Origin: Zonotrichia leucophrys gambelii
Lineage: Eukaryota > Chordata > Aves > Passeriformes > Passerellidae
NCBI RefSeq assembly: GCF_028769735.1
Contig: NC_088173.1
Span: forward strand, 15,254,038 to 15,318,037
Direction: 5' to 3'
Length of the DNA: 64,000 nucleotides
The first letter of the stretch is position 1. Every line of letters begins with the position of its first letter. This document shows, piece by piece, positions 26,356-38,659 of this stretch. The position numbers were made by a program, and so were the translations under genes. The notes under the pieces were generated by a model, which saw only the letters and a list, made by a program, of their open reading frames with translations, was not told where the DNA came from and did not search any database.

Positions 26356-26386
26356 GTTGTTACTTGATAAGTAACAACTTATCAAG
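26356..26386. repeat. Two overlapping, mutually exclusive perfect hairpins
   Basis: GTTGTTACTT (26,356-26,365) pairs perfectly with AAGTAACAAC (26,369-26,378) across a 3-base loop. CTTGATAAGT (26,363-26,372) pairs perfectly with ACTTATCAAG (26,377-26,386) across a 4-base loop. The two 10-bp stems share bases, so only one can form at a time. Confidence 0.95.
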
Positions 26387-26399
26387 GGTTCAATGGGTG

Positions 26400-27050
26400 A
26401 GAACATACAAAGTACCTTCCAGTGTTTACAGAGTTCTTGCCCTCTTCTAGTTCTGTGCACTCTGTTGAAGATTTCACAGAGGTTGGACATGGACCAACAT
26501 ATGCCCAATCCTATGATTGTGTGTCTTTTCATAGGATTTTAATGGACATATCATAGGAATTTAACTGATTCAAATTGTAGCATCTCTTTTCCTCTTCTCA
26601 CTGTCTTTCCTCACTCCCCAATTAATTTATTTCTCTAGGAACTATAATAACTTCGACAAACACCAATAATACTTTCCCTTTAGACACCCTGCTGTTCTTT
26701 ATGGGGTGAAATTCCATTTGAACTCAATGGAAGTTTTGTCTGAGCAAGAACTGTAAGATTCTCTCCCTGATTATAAAGAACAATTTTCCAGATCATCTAG
26801 ATATTATTTTGAAATATTAAAAATAGATTATACAAAGCTACTCACAATATTTAACAGGCTGCTGTTGTCACTAAGAATATATTTGTAATCTTAGAGCTGG
26901 TGGCAGCAGGAACATTTGATTTCTCAATTTTTGTGATTAACATCAGTAGGGAATATTTTGCCTTTTTTCCTGGCTATGTCTATTTTGCAGACTCTTCACA
27001 AGTTAACAAGACCGTTACTGAAGAGTGATCTCTACAGGTTTCGTCTTCAA
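26400..27050. other. Non-coding DNA, no gene seen
   Basis: Nothing recognised. A minus-strand frame covers 26,245-26,532 but has no homology that I can name. Confidence 0.5.
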
Positions 27051-27054
27051 AGCA

Positions 27055-27220
27055 CAGTAAAACTTAATTTAATCACAGCTTCAAAATATCATACAATAAA
27101 ACTAATTTAATTACACTTAGCAATGGCCACTGGTCTCATTAAAATGCTAATGAGGCTTATAATTATTAAATTCCTTAATGATTGTTAATAGAAATAAATG
27201 AAAAAATAAAGCTTAAGCAG
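27055..27220. promoter_or_regulatory. Candidate conserved non-coding element, homeodomain-site cluster
   Basis: A dense run of TAAT cores surrounds an octamer variant ATGCTAAT at 27,144-27,151, followed by TAATTATTAA and further TTAATGATTGTTAAT-type sites. This density and the lack of repeat features resemble developmental enhancers. Conservation is not shown here, and neutral AT-rich DNA would also contain some TAAT. Confidence 0.35.
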
Positions 27221-27447
27221 GAAGTCAGAATGCCCTCAGGTAATTTTTCTTAGTGACAGTTTCGAAGGATATAGTTTCTTTGCAGCATTCAGAAAAAAGC
27301 AGATTAAAGTTTGAGGTAAGAGGATAGAAAAGAAAATAATGCAGTTATAGAATACACATGTGGCCAATCCACTGTCTCCACTTAAAATATTTAAATATAG
27401 CTGATATAAATCTTCCTTGTCAGAAGTATTTTTGAGTATTTGTTTTC

Positions 27448-27885
27448 ATGTCATGTGCCAAATATAGAAAAATTAAATGTATATCTAAAACTCACAAAGA
27501 AATCCTATTCAGAACAAATATTTTCCTCACCTTATTTGTAAAGCACTGTCATAATATTGGCATCTATATGAAAAGAATCATAATGAAGACTAAAAATGGG
27601 ACCTGTAAATACTCAGAGACAGGGCTAAAAATGACTCTGCATTCTGTTTCAAAAATGAGAAATATTTTACTTAAAACAAAAGCACCTTTCGCACATATAA
27701 TTTGCAACGTATTCAAAAGATGCTGTTTGTGTCATCTAAAACAAAAGCCCATTCCAAAACCTCAAAAGGCAGTTGTTGTCATTAGGCCAAATGTAAAGCA
27801 GCCTCGCCTACCCCCAGACTCTGACAGCTATTCCTTGCTCCAGGGGTGCCAGGCAGAGAGCAATGTGAGCGGCTCCAGCCCGTAA
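27448..27885 (+). other. Longest open frame (145 codons), probably not a gene
   Basis: This is the longest open frame in the window. Its product is rich in lysine, isoleucine and cysteine, as expected from translating AT-rich DNA, with no domain, signal peptide or repeat that I recognise. The last 35 or so codons run into the GC-richer block that follows. No Kozak-like start or splice context supports it. I record it because of its length and position, not as a supported gene. Confidence 0.15.
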
Positions 27886-28060
27886 GCAGGCAGCAGCACT
27901 GAGTTCCCTGTGTGCTCACTGCATATATTCAGTTCAGCCGCAGCAGTTCACTGCGTGCTCACTGTGTGAGTGCTGAGGAATTCCCTCAGCTCTTATTACA
28001 GGAGTTTCAGAGCCAGCAGGCAGCCAGGGAACTCCTCCCAGAGGCTTATGAATAGCGACA
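27740..28060. promoter_or_regulatory. Locally GC-richer block with internal repeats; possible promoter or exapted repeat
   Basis: About 320 bases stand out from the AT-rich surroundings, with several CpG dinucleotides in an otherwise CpG-poor region. Two similar segments, GTGTGCTCACTGCATATATT (27,910-27,929) and GCGTGCTCACTGTGTGAGTG (27,952-27,971), form an imperfect direct repeat. A TATATT sequence lies between them. This could be a non-coding RNA promoter, a decayed LTR or an enhancer. Confidence 0.3.
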
Positions 28061-31000
28061 AGGAAGAAAAACAAAGGACCAAGCAAATTAAAACCAAGCA
28101 ATGATGACTCCTTTTAGAGTCCTCTGAGCTGACTACACTGATAAAAATGCCCATGGAATGGTTTTTCTAATCTTACAGTGCATTTGGGCCCTCAGGACAT
28201 AATGCTAGGCTATAGCATATTCCACACATACATATTATTTACAACCAAAAAAGAAAGTGGTGGTACAGCCTTACCAGACAGAAGCCACCATTGGCTCTGG
28301 AATGGCCAACACTTTACTTTTCCAGTGATCAGGCATCATTAAAAACCAAAACACAAACCCTTTCATAGCTTTAGAAAATAAGTCTCCCTCCTGCTCCTAT
28401 CCATCTTTTATAAGATGCATACATATATTATTATTTCTTCATTCCCATAAAGCACTGTTTCTTGCTGAAGTACTCTCAGTCATCATTCTAATCAAGAGAA
28501 CATTGTCACACATCAACACCTTGACAAAGCGGAGGAAAAGGTTAAAAAATCAAAGTCTCTGTGTCAATAGAAAATTGACTAAAACTCATACACATTAATT
28601 TAGTAGTCCAAATCAGCATCTATTAAAAAGAAAAATATCACTATGGGAGATCAAGGGAGTTAGAATTCACAATTTTTAACTGTTCTACCCTTATCTCCAA
28701 AGTGTTATTTTTTGTGCACCCACACTAACACTTCCTATGTCAAAGCTCACATGACATCAAAATGTAGCACTGAATGTCATTTTCATCTCAGAGGTGTGTA
28801 TAGTCACTTTATACACATATTGTAATATTTTTCTTGTATTACATTTTTGAAGTACTGAAAAATAAATGGGCTTGGGTATGTGCCTAGTCACTACCAGAAT
28901 CCATTTTGATTATGCTAGACTACAAGCAGAGTTTAAGTAATTCTACTGGAGAAAAGTATTAGTTAATGAAGACTTTTCCAGGATATCCTACTGGACTGTG
29001 AATATTTCACTCACTGACTTTATTCATTTATAGCAGACAGCAACTGGAATTGCTGTGCTCTCCTTCAGCAATTCATATGCAGAGAAAATTCACAGACATA
29101 GATTTATTCATTTGGCTAGAGGTTATCAGTAACTTTCAGATACTTGGACTTTAACTTCTCAAGGTAAATGCTAAGAAATCGTTTGGGGCACATCCCAAAT
29201 AGCGTATTGCAGTAAAATTAAACATCCATGCTTTAGCCAGTCATATTTAGGTAGCTGCCCAAATAAGAACCAAAGCTTTAACAAGTAATAATTTATGCCT
29301 TGTTTACAGCAGAATGAAGGAATTAGACAAGATGTAGGGTTTCCCTTTTGTTAAATTTCTGACGTTAATGTGTTTTTAATATAGTTTCTGAAACTGGAAA
29401 AAGAAAAAGAAGAAAATGTAATTTCCCAAACAGTTGTTAGGAAAAAGAAAAGAAAAGAGAGAAAAACATAGAATTGTTGAAATAATATGGGAGGATTGAG
29501 ACTGGATAATCAAAAAATCTATGGGAAGGAAGAAGAATCAGAGTGCAGACAGGACTGTGGTAAAAATTTCATATATGATACAGGGAGGAATAGGAATGTT
29601 GATACCTAAGGTGTCCTCAGCTGAGGAGAATCTAAGCTGATCAAACAACAAATTCAAGTGTTTATAGCAAGGAAAATTTTGTTCTTGTGAGATAATATAC
29701 CAGCTGCCACACAAAAGCAAAGTGAAACTTTCCATAGCTTAAGAAAAGGGCAGTGAAGATGAAAACATGACATATTTTGAAAATCTCATTAGCTCAAATT
29801 AAAGATGAAAAATTTAGAAAGTGATGCTCATTTTACGACTTAGGAATGTGAATAGGTTATTCCACAAGTAATAAAAAAAAAAAAGCCTGAGGTGAAGACA
29901 GGGATGGCCCATCTCATAGCCAAGACAGCCAATATAAGGCTCTTCCTGCTCCATCATTCTGGCATGTTGATTTCTAAGGAAGCTTCTCTTGGACACACCA
30001 TTTAATCCAGTGCTATGTCTTTCATCTATCACAACATACTTGCTTGGCATTTCCTAAAACACAATTTATGTGCAAAAACACTTCAGTTATTGTAAAGCGT
30101 GTCTTGTGGCCAATTTATCTTCCTTCAGATGCCTTGTATAACTGTGCTGTCTTTTGTAGCTCAGTAGCATAGGAGTGGCAGCACAGGATCCATGTGGCGA
30201 GAGGAAAAGCACACATAATGATTTGATTCTAAAAATAGACTCAGCAAAGCTGAGCAGTAATAGATTGCCAAGTAATTACATTCTAAGTAAATATATGCAG
30301 CTAAATCATACTCATTTATGTGCAGAAAGCTTCTATAGTAATTATGACTCCTCTAAAAACCTATTTAAATCATTTGTTTCAAATCTTAGATGAGGCACAT
30401 GCCTTTGCATTGTCTAAGTGCAGTCCTTTGCAAAGGATTCAATTCTATTCTAAGACTTCACATCTTAAGAAATGAACAAAAAATAAGGTGTTGCACATTC
30501 TGTCAAGAGTAAATAAAATTAAGTTCTGTTGGGGCATTTTCAGGGGAAATTATGTAAGAGATATTATATAATGATATTTTGACATGAGAGACTAAACACA
30601 TTACGTATTCATCAGAGACCATACATACAGAAGAGTACAATATTATTGAAAGCTATTGATTCCAAGATTTACAGCATCACTATGAATTTTTAAATATGAA
30701 GATTTTGCTGCTACATGTGACTTAAATCATTAAAATATGATTAGTTTTTAGAAAATGAAGAAGTTTTTAAAAAATCTGCAAATGCTGAAACTGAAAGATA
30801 CAGAATGTAGTCTTGCTTGTAGTAAAGCAAATGGTACATATTGTGATTCCTACTGAAAAAAAAGTAAATAGTTAAGAAAAAGTAAGAAAAATGGGAAAAG
30901 GGAGAAATTACAAAAATTGTAGGGTTTTTTTTCCCTCTGCCCAACATATAATGACCAGTCTTTTTCTAGAAAACTGGAAGTTATGAAAGAACACTCAATT

Positions 31001-31437
31001 TACATTTTGCAGTAGGAAATACTCTGTAGCAAAGATAAGGAGGTATTAAACTGAAGACTAAATTCAGAACTTTCAAAACACACAAGCCTGCATGGTTTTG
31101 AGCGCCTTCTACCCAGTAACACTTTAGTTTTGAAGTCATGGATCAAAACCCTACTTTTGAAAGCACTAGACCAACAGAGAGCAAAAATTTCTGTCTTCAA
31201 AGCATATGACAAGGCAAGTAAAAATGAAAAGGAAGAATGGAAATCTGAGGAAAAAGTAAAAAAAAAAACCAAGCTATTAATATACATTATGTTACATCAG
31301 CAGCCTAATTATTGTCAAGTAAATACAGTGTGGATATTTATAGAAAAGTTCCCCCATGCAAAAAGAAGCATGGAATTAATAGTTTGAAAATGTAACAGAA
31401 GCTGGCATCATAACGTGGTAATTATTTTTGTACTCAT
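28061..31437. other. AT-rich non-coding DNA, no gene seen
   Basis: No supported gene or clear transposon. A purine-rich stretch occurs at about 29,395-29,470. Short frames on both strands show no family features. Confidence 0.55.
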
Positions 31438-31455
31438 AAAAAAAAAAAAAAAAAA
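31438..31455. repeat. Poly(A) run of 18
   Basis: An uninterrupted A18 marks a sharp compositional boundary between AT-rich sequence and the pyrimidine-rich, GC-richer block that follows. Confidence 0.95.
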
Positions 31456-31900
31456 GTGTCTGCCTGACATCCCTGAGTTCTCAGTGGCCTAGTTTGCACA
31501 GCATCCCACAGCTCCAGTCTGGAAGCAGCATGCCTGCAATGCTCTGTTTGAGCCCATGAGCCCTCTTTCCTTCCTGTGTACATCAACACCTTCTCTTTCC
31601 ATCTCAATTGTCACTACCTGAAAGCTGTGCCCATCCCCTCACAGGTCCCCTCATTGCTTCCTGCACCGTTTCCAGTTCAGTTGAAACTTGTACCAAATAT
31701 CCACAAGATCTGCTTGCTGCAATTGTAAACTTGTCTCCCAGCTTCCCTGTAACTCTCACTTACTCGAGGCTTTGTCAGAATGTTCTTGACATGCTGACTG
31801 GGAATGACTTTTAGTCAGTGTCTGACTGAGAAGCAGGGAGGAAGGTGTCAGACACTGATAGCACTCCTCTAACTGCAGCTGAGAAAGGAAATATATTTGT
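31456..31900. other. Pyrimidine-rich, GC-richer block after poly(A)
   Basis: About 440 bases with more C and T than the surroundings start immediately after the A18 run and end with a 12-bp-arm hairpin (31,815-31,858). The boundary suggests an inserted element, but no family was recognised. A 68-codon plus-strand frame (31,608-31,814) has no domain features. Confidence 0.35.
31815..31858. repeat. Inverted repeat, 12-bp arms
   Basis: TCAGTGTCTGAC (31,815-31,826) is perfectly complementary to GTCAGACACTGA (31,847-31,858) across a 20-base purine-rich loop. It sits at the end of the pyrimidine-rich block. Confidence 0.9.
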
Positions 31901-33436
31901 ATCATGGGGTTGCTGTTGAACAACAGGAGGGGAAAAAAAAAGACAGAAGGCATCTTCTCAGACAACCCTGAGACCAAATTGTACCACAGGTGTAAAAAGA
32001 TTTTTGTATTTTCCCATCCTCTTCTTAAAAACTGGTTCAGACTTTCACATCTGTTAAAACCGACATTTATACTCAAGACAGTGTGATAAAAAATGCTTGG
32101 TCATTTGTCCTACAAATATTTTGTCTGCAGTTACTTTTTCATAACTAAAAACGGCATGATGTCCTGTTTATGTTTAACATCCACATTTTTCATTTCTTTA
32201 TTTATTTGTCAATGTTTAAAACCTATTTCATTGTAGAAATTCTTCCTTTATGTCCCTGTATAGATGGGGGTGCAATCTAAACTACTGTTTTCTCACATAC
32301 ACTAGTCCAACTCTTCAAGTCATTCTTTTCTCCCTGTAAAACATTTTACTCCTGTTCCTTAGCGAGGAAGATCTTGAAATTTGTGATATTATAAAATATT
32401 ATGAGCTTGCTTCTACCTTTTTTATCATCCTTCATGAAAATATTAATCAACCATCAAGTCTGGGTAGTCTGCTACTTAACTCCTCTTCAGTGCAAGATAC
32501 AAGTCCAGAGTGTGCTCTTGCCCTTTCTTTAGCTCAAAATGTTAGCCATATTAAATTGCTTTAACTTGTATGTTTACTAATATTCTATCAGCAGACATTT
32601 TCATTGTGTTCAGTGAGGCATAACTACAAAAAAATGTTTTGTTGAAGACTGGATTGACAAGATTTAGCTGCTTTTCCTCATCTAGAAATTGTTTCAAATA
32701 AATTCTGTGTATACAGATGTGTGCATAATCTCATTTTATTGCAATTTACTGATGGGACTCCAGGTGTAAATTCATATATAGCTGAAAGCATTATTCTTTT
32801 ACATTTTAAAACTGTATTTCACATGTCTCTCATTTCAGTGGTTTTATGGCAGAACAAAAAACAAAACAATGGGTAAATGTCACAGAATTCAGGTATGAAA
32901 AACATGCAAGTGCAATTTCATGCATCTGTGTGTGTGTATATGTACACTTATTTTATGATTCATATTTTGAAATTCATGGATCTTTTAGGATATCCAAAGG
33001 GGAAACACTTATTTTGAGAGTTGCTACAAAATGTATAAATGCCTGCCTATAGCACTAACATACAGAAAATCATGATGGGGAAGAAAAGACGGGATTTGCT
33101 CATCTAGCTTAAAACAAGTATCCAAAAAAAAAAGATCCATAGAAAAATCAGGCTCTGAAATGTAGGCTTCTGTAAAGCAACATGCAGACCATATTGCAAA
33201 AATCCCATAATAAAGTAATCTAAATATGATTATGTCCAAATTCACTACCTCTTATGAATAGTTAGAATAGGGAAGGTTGTTTATTGGGAGTTTCTTTTAC
33301 TCAGCACAAGAGTATATGAAAAGCTTTAATTGGATTTCAAGTTTGAAGCTATTTCCTAACACTTGTGAACATACTAATTTTTACCAGGGCATCTTGAAGA
33401 TGCCACAGTCAAACACAGCAATGATATTTGAAAAAG
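31901..33436. other. AT-rich non-coding DNA, no gene seen
   Basis: No gene recognised. A short GT run is present near 32,927-32,940. The stretch ends at the 3' end of the minus-strand CR1 element. Confidence 0.55.
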
Positions 33437-34165
33437 AATCATAGAATCACCATGGTTGGAAGAAATCTCTAAGATCATTGAGTCCAACTGTTGACATAGC
33501 ACTGCCAATTCCAACACTACATAATGTCCCTAAGCAAAGTGTCTACATGTTTTTTGAACATTTTCAGGGGTGGTGGAACTTACCCTGGGAAGACTACTTC
33601 AATGCTTGACAACTCTTTCAGTGAGCAAGTGAGTAATTTCTATAATACTCAGCCTAAATTTTCCCTGGTGCAACTTGAGGCCATTTCCTCTTGTTCTATC
33701 ACTTGTTACCTAGAAGAAGAGGCCAACTCTCACCTGGCTATAGGTAGTTGTAGAGAGCCATAAGGCCTCCCCTGAATCTTCTTTTCTCCAGACTAAATGG
33801 AGAAGAGAAGCCACTGTTCCCAGGACCTGTGATCCAGGCCCTCACCAGCTCCACTGCCCTTCTCTGGACACCCTCCAGCCTCTCCATGTCCTTCTTGTAG
33901 TGAGGGGACTGGAACTGGACACAGCCCTCGAGGTGTGTCCCCACCAGTGCCGAGCACAGAGGGACAATCCCTGCCCTGGTCCCACTGGCCACACCATTGC
34001 TGATCCAGGCCAGGATACCATTGCCTTCTTGGCCACCTGGACACAGCTGGCTCACATTCAGCCACATTCAACCAGCACCCCCAGGCTCTGTTCTACCGGG
34101 CAGCTTTCCAGCCACTCTGCCCCAACCCTGTACTGTTGATGGGCTTGTTGATATAGTGGAGCTTT
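33437..34165 (-). mobile_element. CR1 LINE, 5'-truncated, best preserved copy
   Basis: On the minus strand this copy ends with the avian CR1 tail, seen on the plus strand as AATCATAGAATCACCATGG followed by TTGGAAGAAATC and GATCATTGAGTCCAACTG. Upstream on the minus strand, the frame at 33,738-34,067 translates to the C-terminal part of CR1 ORF2. It contains readable blocks such as GILAWISNGVAS, VPLCSALVGTHLEGCVQF, YKKDMERLEGVQRRA and SLEKRRFRGGLMALYNYL. These follow the order of the family: the region after the reverse-transcriptase core, then the conserved 'VQRRA' and 'LEKRRLRGDLIALYNYL' blocks. The catalytic domain and everything 5' of it are absent. Between the ORF and the tail the sequence is more diverged. 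The copy is a dead, 5'-truncated insertion. Confidence 0.95.
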
Positions 34166-34169
34166 TTGG

Positions 34170-37100
34170 TATCTTGAAGTAAAGTATTTTTCACTTTAGA
34201 TTTCCTAATGTTGCTTCTGTTTAAATACTTCACTCAGTAAGTGAGCAGACATCAGCTTGGATTCAGATAAATTAAAACGTGTTATGTAATAGTTGGAGAA
34301 AACACAATAGCAATAACCCACTTACTATATTATTTCATGCTTCTATAGATACTGAAGAACAGTGTTTTTTATTTTCAAACTCTTTTATCTTCTGTCTTTT
34401 CTAAATTTAAGCTTGGCTTTACAGCACAGTATAAATAAAAAACAGTACTATGTTCCTCATTCATCAAAGTATTGAACATGGATTTATGTCAGCAGTTTCA
34501 TTCAAGTCTATAGGTTTATGACAATGTTTAAAAAGAAATATATATACACACGTGTTTCTGTATAAGTCAGCATCTTCTGCCAATTACCTTATGAAAACTT
34601 TGCTAAGCATTGCTCCTGTTACAAACAAAGAAAAATTGTTCGGGTTTGCTTTTTTCTTTTAGGGAAAAGAGGCATGTGAGGAAATCTCAACTTTGCTCTA
34701 GTTTGTGTAACTCCATGAATATGATCATTTTCTTGGTATCTCTACAACAGTTCAAGAATCAACTGAGCAGAGTAAAAAAGTAATTTATCCATAGGCACTG
34801 AACAAGGGCCTACAAACTCATTCTTCCAAAAGGAAACTTTATTTTCCACATTTTAGTTCCTCGTTGTAGTTGTTCGAGGAGGGGGTTGTCTATTTATATA
34901 CTTAGATATTTTAAATTAGACACAATATATAAAAAGTCACAGATTGAAAATCTAAAAATGTGGTATTTCTTTGCACATTTAATGTGAAGCAAGACATGAA
35001 CAGCATAAGATTAATTCAGTATGAGGGATTGTTCAGTACTGCCCTTCACTGGCAGGGATAGAAGCCATCAATTCTAGCCCATCCTGCCAAAGAGCTAAAT
35101 TTTCTAATAGTTGGTCAGAAAATTAAGCAAAAGGAGACAATGATCTCAGTTTTGGCTCCTAAAGGCAAGAAACAAGCAAAAGCAAAGCTCTTACTTACGA
35201 GCAGGACTTAGTGAATAAACAGGGCAGAATAAGGATGAAAACTAAACCACTGGAATATTCTTTTGAGTGATCCTTGAAGAACTGGAACACAGTACTAAGA
35301 GTATGGAAACCTGCACCACCAATTCTTTTACCATATTTATAGACACTGATTTGACAGGAGGAATCTGTCAGTAGATCAATGAGAGCCAAGCCAGACTTTG
35401 AAGACAGGTGATACCATAAGGTATAGTTTAATATCTGCCTTCTATCCTCACTGGTTCACTAACATCAGTTTTTTTAAGAATCACAAATCAGAAGATCTCA
35501 GACCAAGTTTAAGAGATGAAGACAAAACAGAGGAATTGTTAAAGTGCAGCCCAAGGATATGTTCAGACACAAAGTGAGAAATTACCAATGTTAATATAAT
35601 GCTTGAGCTTTCCTCATGCCTGAAATAATCGTAGAGATAATTATACGAGAAGAAATTTAAATAATCATTTCACTCCCACACTTTCTATTCTGTTTTGACT
35701 GAGAACTTCTTTACTGACACTTCAGTGCTCTCTGATTGGACAACATCTAGCTGACCTTAATGTGAACCTTTAATATTTAATTGGAATATAAACAGCAATA
35801 TTCTGAATTACTTTTTCATAGCTATGTATCATAATGCTGTTTAGCTTATCTCTGCCCTACCTAAACCTGAGATTACTTTCACCACAATTTCAGTATGATA
35901 TCTGACATGTCTTTTTCACATAAATATAATCAAATTATAAAACTTTTACCAAAAACCAGATATAATAATAGGTTTGTTGGTAAACATATTATTTTTTTAT
36001 ATAAAGTAGCAAAGACTACTTTGCTTTTATAAATTTAGCATATCTCTAAAAGTAAACCCTTTTTTGATTTGCAAAGAAAATGAATCCATTATCTAAGGAG
36101 TCTATACATTCTGGAACATATTCTGAAAAGCACTGACATTGATCCAGATTTTTAGAGGATAAATTGCCAATTGCTTCTCACCTACAAAAGAAGTGATCAT
36201 TGACACCAGAGGTGATTCATGAAGATAGCATTTCACTGTGATGAATAAATAAAATAAAATATATACTGGTCAAGATTATAAAAAGCAAAGTAATAAAAAA
36301 AAGATATTTTTTTAAAAAAATACTCAATAGTATTTTCTAAAAGATAAAGCAAAATCCCAGTATGAAAAAACCCTATTAGTGGTTTTCCTTGACTTAGTAT
36401 AAATCTAAGATGGGTTTCTTCAAGTCCAAAGACCATAAGATATAACAATAAAAGGTGGAGCTTGTGATTTTTCCCCATGGTGAACATTTTGTCTTCCTTT
36501 TTTATAAATTCTCAAGCAGCGCAAGAGAAAGCGTTTCTCTGTCTTACTCCCCTATGTAGTTAAAATTATTATTTACTTTTACAGAATTAAGTACCTGAAG
36601 TTCCTTATATCGTCCCTATCCTCTCCATATTTTTGTTAGCAAAATCCAAAGGGACTTATAAATACTTTTTGTTGTGCACTCAATTACACCTGAGCATTGG
36701 GTGGAGCTCACATAATGACTTTATTGAATTCTTTCTCAGATATTACTCTGTTTCTTACTTTCAGAAGCATTTCCATTTGTATTCCCTCCAAACTACTGTT
36801 CATTCACAAGTTTAATGCCAACTCTCCTCCAAGAGGTTCCACTTTCTGATACAACGTCTTTTTGATAGAGCCTAGCTGTATAGCTTCATCTGGGAAAATT
36901 ACTCAGTTAAGCAGAAGAACTTGGTCAAAGACCACAGAAAACAGCCAGGTGGTAAGAAAGGCAACCATAAGTCTCACATTGGGTGTTGCTGAGCATATTG
37001 ATGCTTATCCTACAGGTTTGTTACTCCTGTCTAGATAATGGGTATATCCTGCTAGCATGGTATCTATGCAAAGCAAAAATAAAATGGAATACCATGGAAC

Positions 37101-38600
37101 AGTAAACAATTAATAAGCAAGTCCGAAGTATAACTTTTAGGCATGTTACTGGAAAGAACAGAAAAAGAAAAACCTGAAATAAGACTGAATACTGTAAAAA
37201 ATCCATAGATTTCAGCCAAACTCTCCGTGGAGCACATCAATGTTGTGGCACTGCATATTTGCTAGTGACTTGACTTCTAGCACACTATCTCAAAGGCTTC
37301 TGTTTAGACTCCCAGGTTGGGGCTGCCATATTATGTTCTAGGAGTATAAGTGTATCATGGCAACCATTCCTTCTTAAGGTATTTAAGTGAGGTGGTATTA
37401 CAAATAAATCCCAGGTATGGCAGCATCATGCACTCTTTTGTTTGAACAAGTATTTTTAAATTAAATTAAATTAAAATCCACACTCCAGTGTAATGAAATA
37501 ATCAATAGTTTACAAGTTAATTTAGTTCTATTGCAGATAATATAGAAAAGGCCAAGAGATTAGGGCTTTTTATCTGTGTGGGACAGGAAAGTTTATTTAT
37601 TATGATATAATTATATTTCTTTTAGAAGGATAGTAGTATCATTGCTACAGTGCTGTTCTAAGAGATAAAACACAGTACCTACCCAATGTTCCTATACTTC
37701 GGCCACTTGTAAATCAGATTAATTTCATGCAAGCAGAGGGGCAAGTATGTTACTGTTCTTGCATAAAAAACTTTACCTCCCCCAGCAATTTTTTACATTG
37801 TAACCGAAATCTGGTGATCAACAGAGATAATAAGAGATTCCTTGATTTACAATTCCATCCTCTGATTTTTGGTCTTTTCTCAGCTTGAAATGCTTTTTTT
37901 GGCATTGAGATGACTCTAAAATATCTTCTAACAAGTTCCCAGTTATAGTAACATCTGTCAGGATTTTGTTGGGCAGCCAAAATTGTCACAGCAGCATGTA
38001 TTGCTTTAAGCACTAAAAACATCAGACAATTCTTTTACTGGACTAGCAGAAAGTGGTGGCTTCATTGAAAAACACCCCACAAACACAGACTGTAGTGACA
38101 GAAAATAATGGTACCTTCCAAAAGGTTCCATCCTTTGGTTCTTCCAATGTGGGAACTTGAGCATGAGTCCATTATCAGAGGTATGTCATGAGACTGTAAG
38201 ATAGCTTTCATGATAGCCTTCATATTCCAAATAAGATTTAAAATATTTTAAAAACATAATAGTAATGCACTAAGCTACAAAAAGGGTTGATATAGGAGAG
38301 GAACTAATTTTCCAAAGGTAACTTAAAATATTGCCACTATTTCCCTTGTTATGAAATAATGAATATTATAATACAATTAATCAAGTAGACAAGCATTGAA
38401 TGACATGGATAAAGTACATATCTTTTTGGTGACCCTCTGTCTGGTTAGGTACTGGATAAAAATAATTTTAAAAATTAATAATTCAGTAAATATTTCAGTA
38501 AGATATTTTAAATTTGAAAAAATGATGATGAAGTATACTTTTGAATTTACAGCAAAATATATTAGCTTACAGGGTACTGCTCAGTAGTTTAGTGTTTTGT
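34170..38600. other. AT-rich non-coding DNA, no gene seen
   Basis: No supported gene. A TATATATACACACACG stretch lies near 34,541-34,553. The interval 35,600-35,920 has mixed composition with several TAAT sites and could be a weak enhancer candidate. No RNA gene was recognised. Confidence 0.5.
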
Positions 38601-38621
38601 GTTTGCACAACACAAAGTGTT

Positions 38622-38659
38622 TTCTGTTGCTCAGAGAAAAGTTTCCCTGAGCAACAGAA
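38622..38659. repeat. Near-perfect hairpin of 38 nt
   Basis: TTCTGTTGCTCAG (38,622-38,634) pairs perfectly with CTGAGCAACAGAA (38,647-38,659). Inside, after one A/C mismatch, GAAA (38,636-38,639) can pair with TTTC (38,642-38,645). The whole is therefore almost a palindrome. Confidence 0.95.

Noticed and set aside
27448..27885. 145-codon plus-strand frame as a protein gene
   Set aside because: Composition is that of translated AT-rich DNA with no domain or splice context. It is listed only as a low-confidence feature.
33793..34071. Additional overlapping minus-strand frames as separate genes
   Set aside because: These are alternative frames of the CR1 element. Only the frame at 33,738-34,067 matches CR1 ORF2.
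33900..34182. Plus-strand frames of 61-79 codons
   Set aside because: They are antisense shadows of the GC-rich CR1 sequence.
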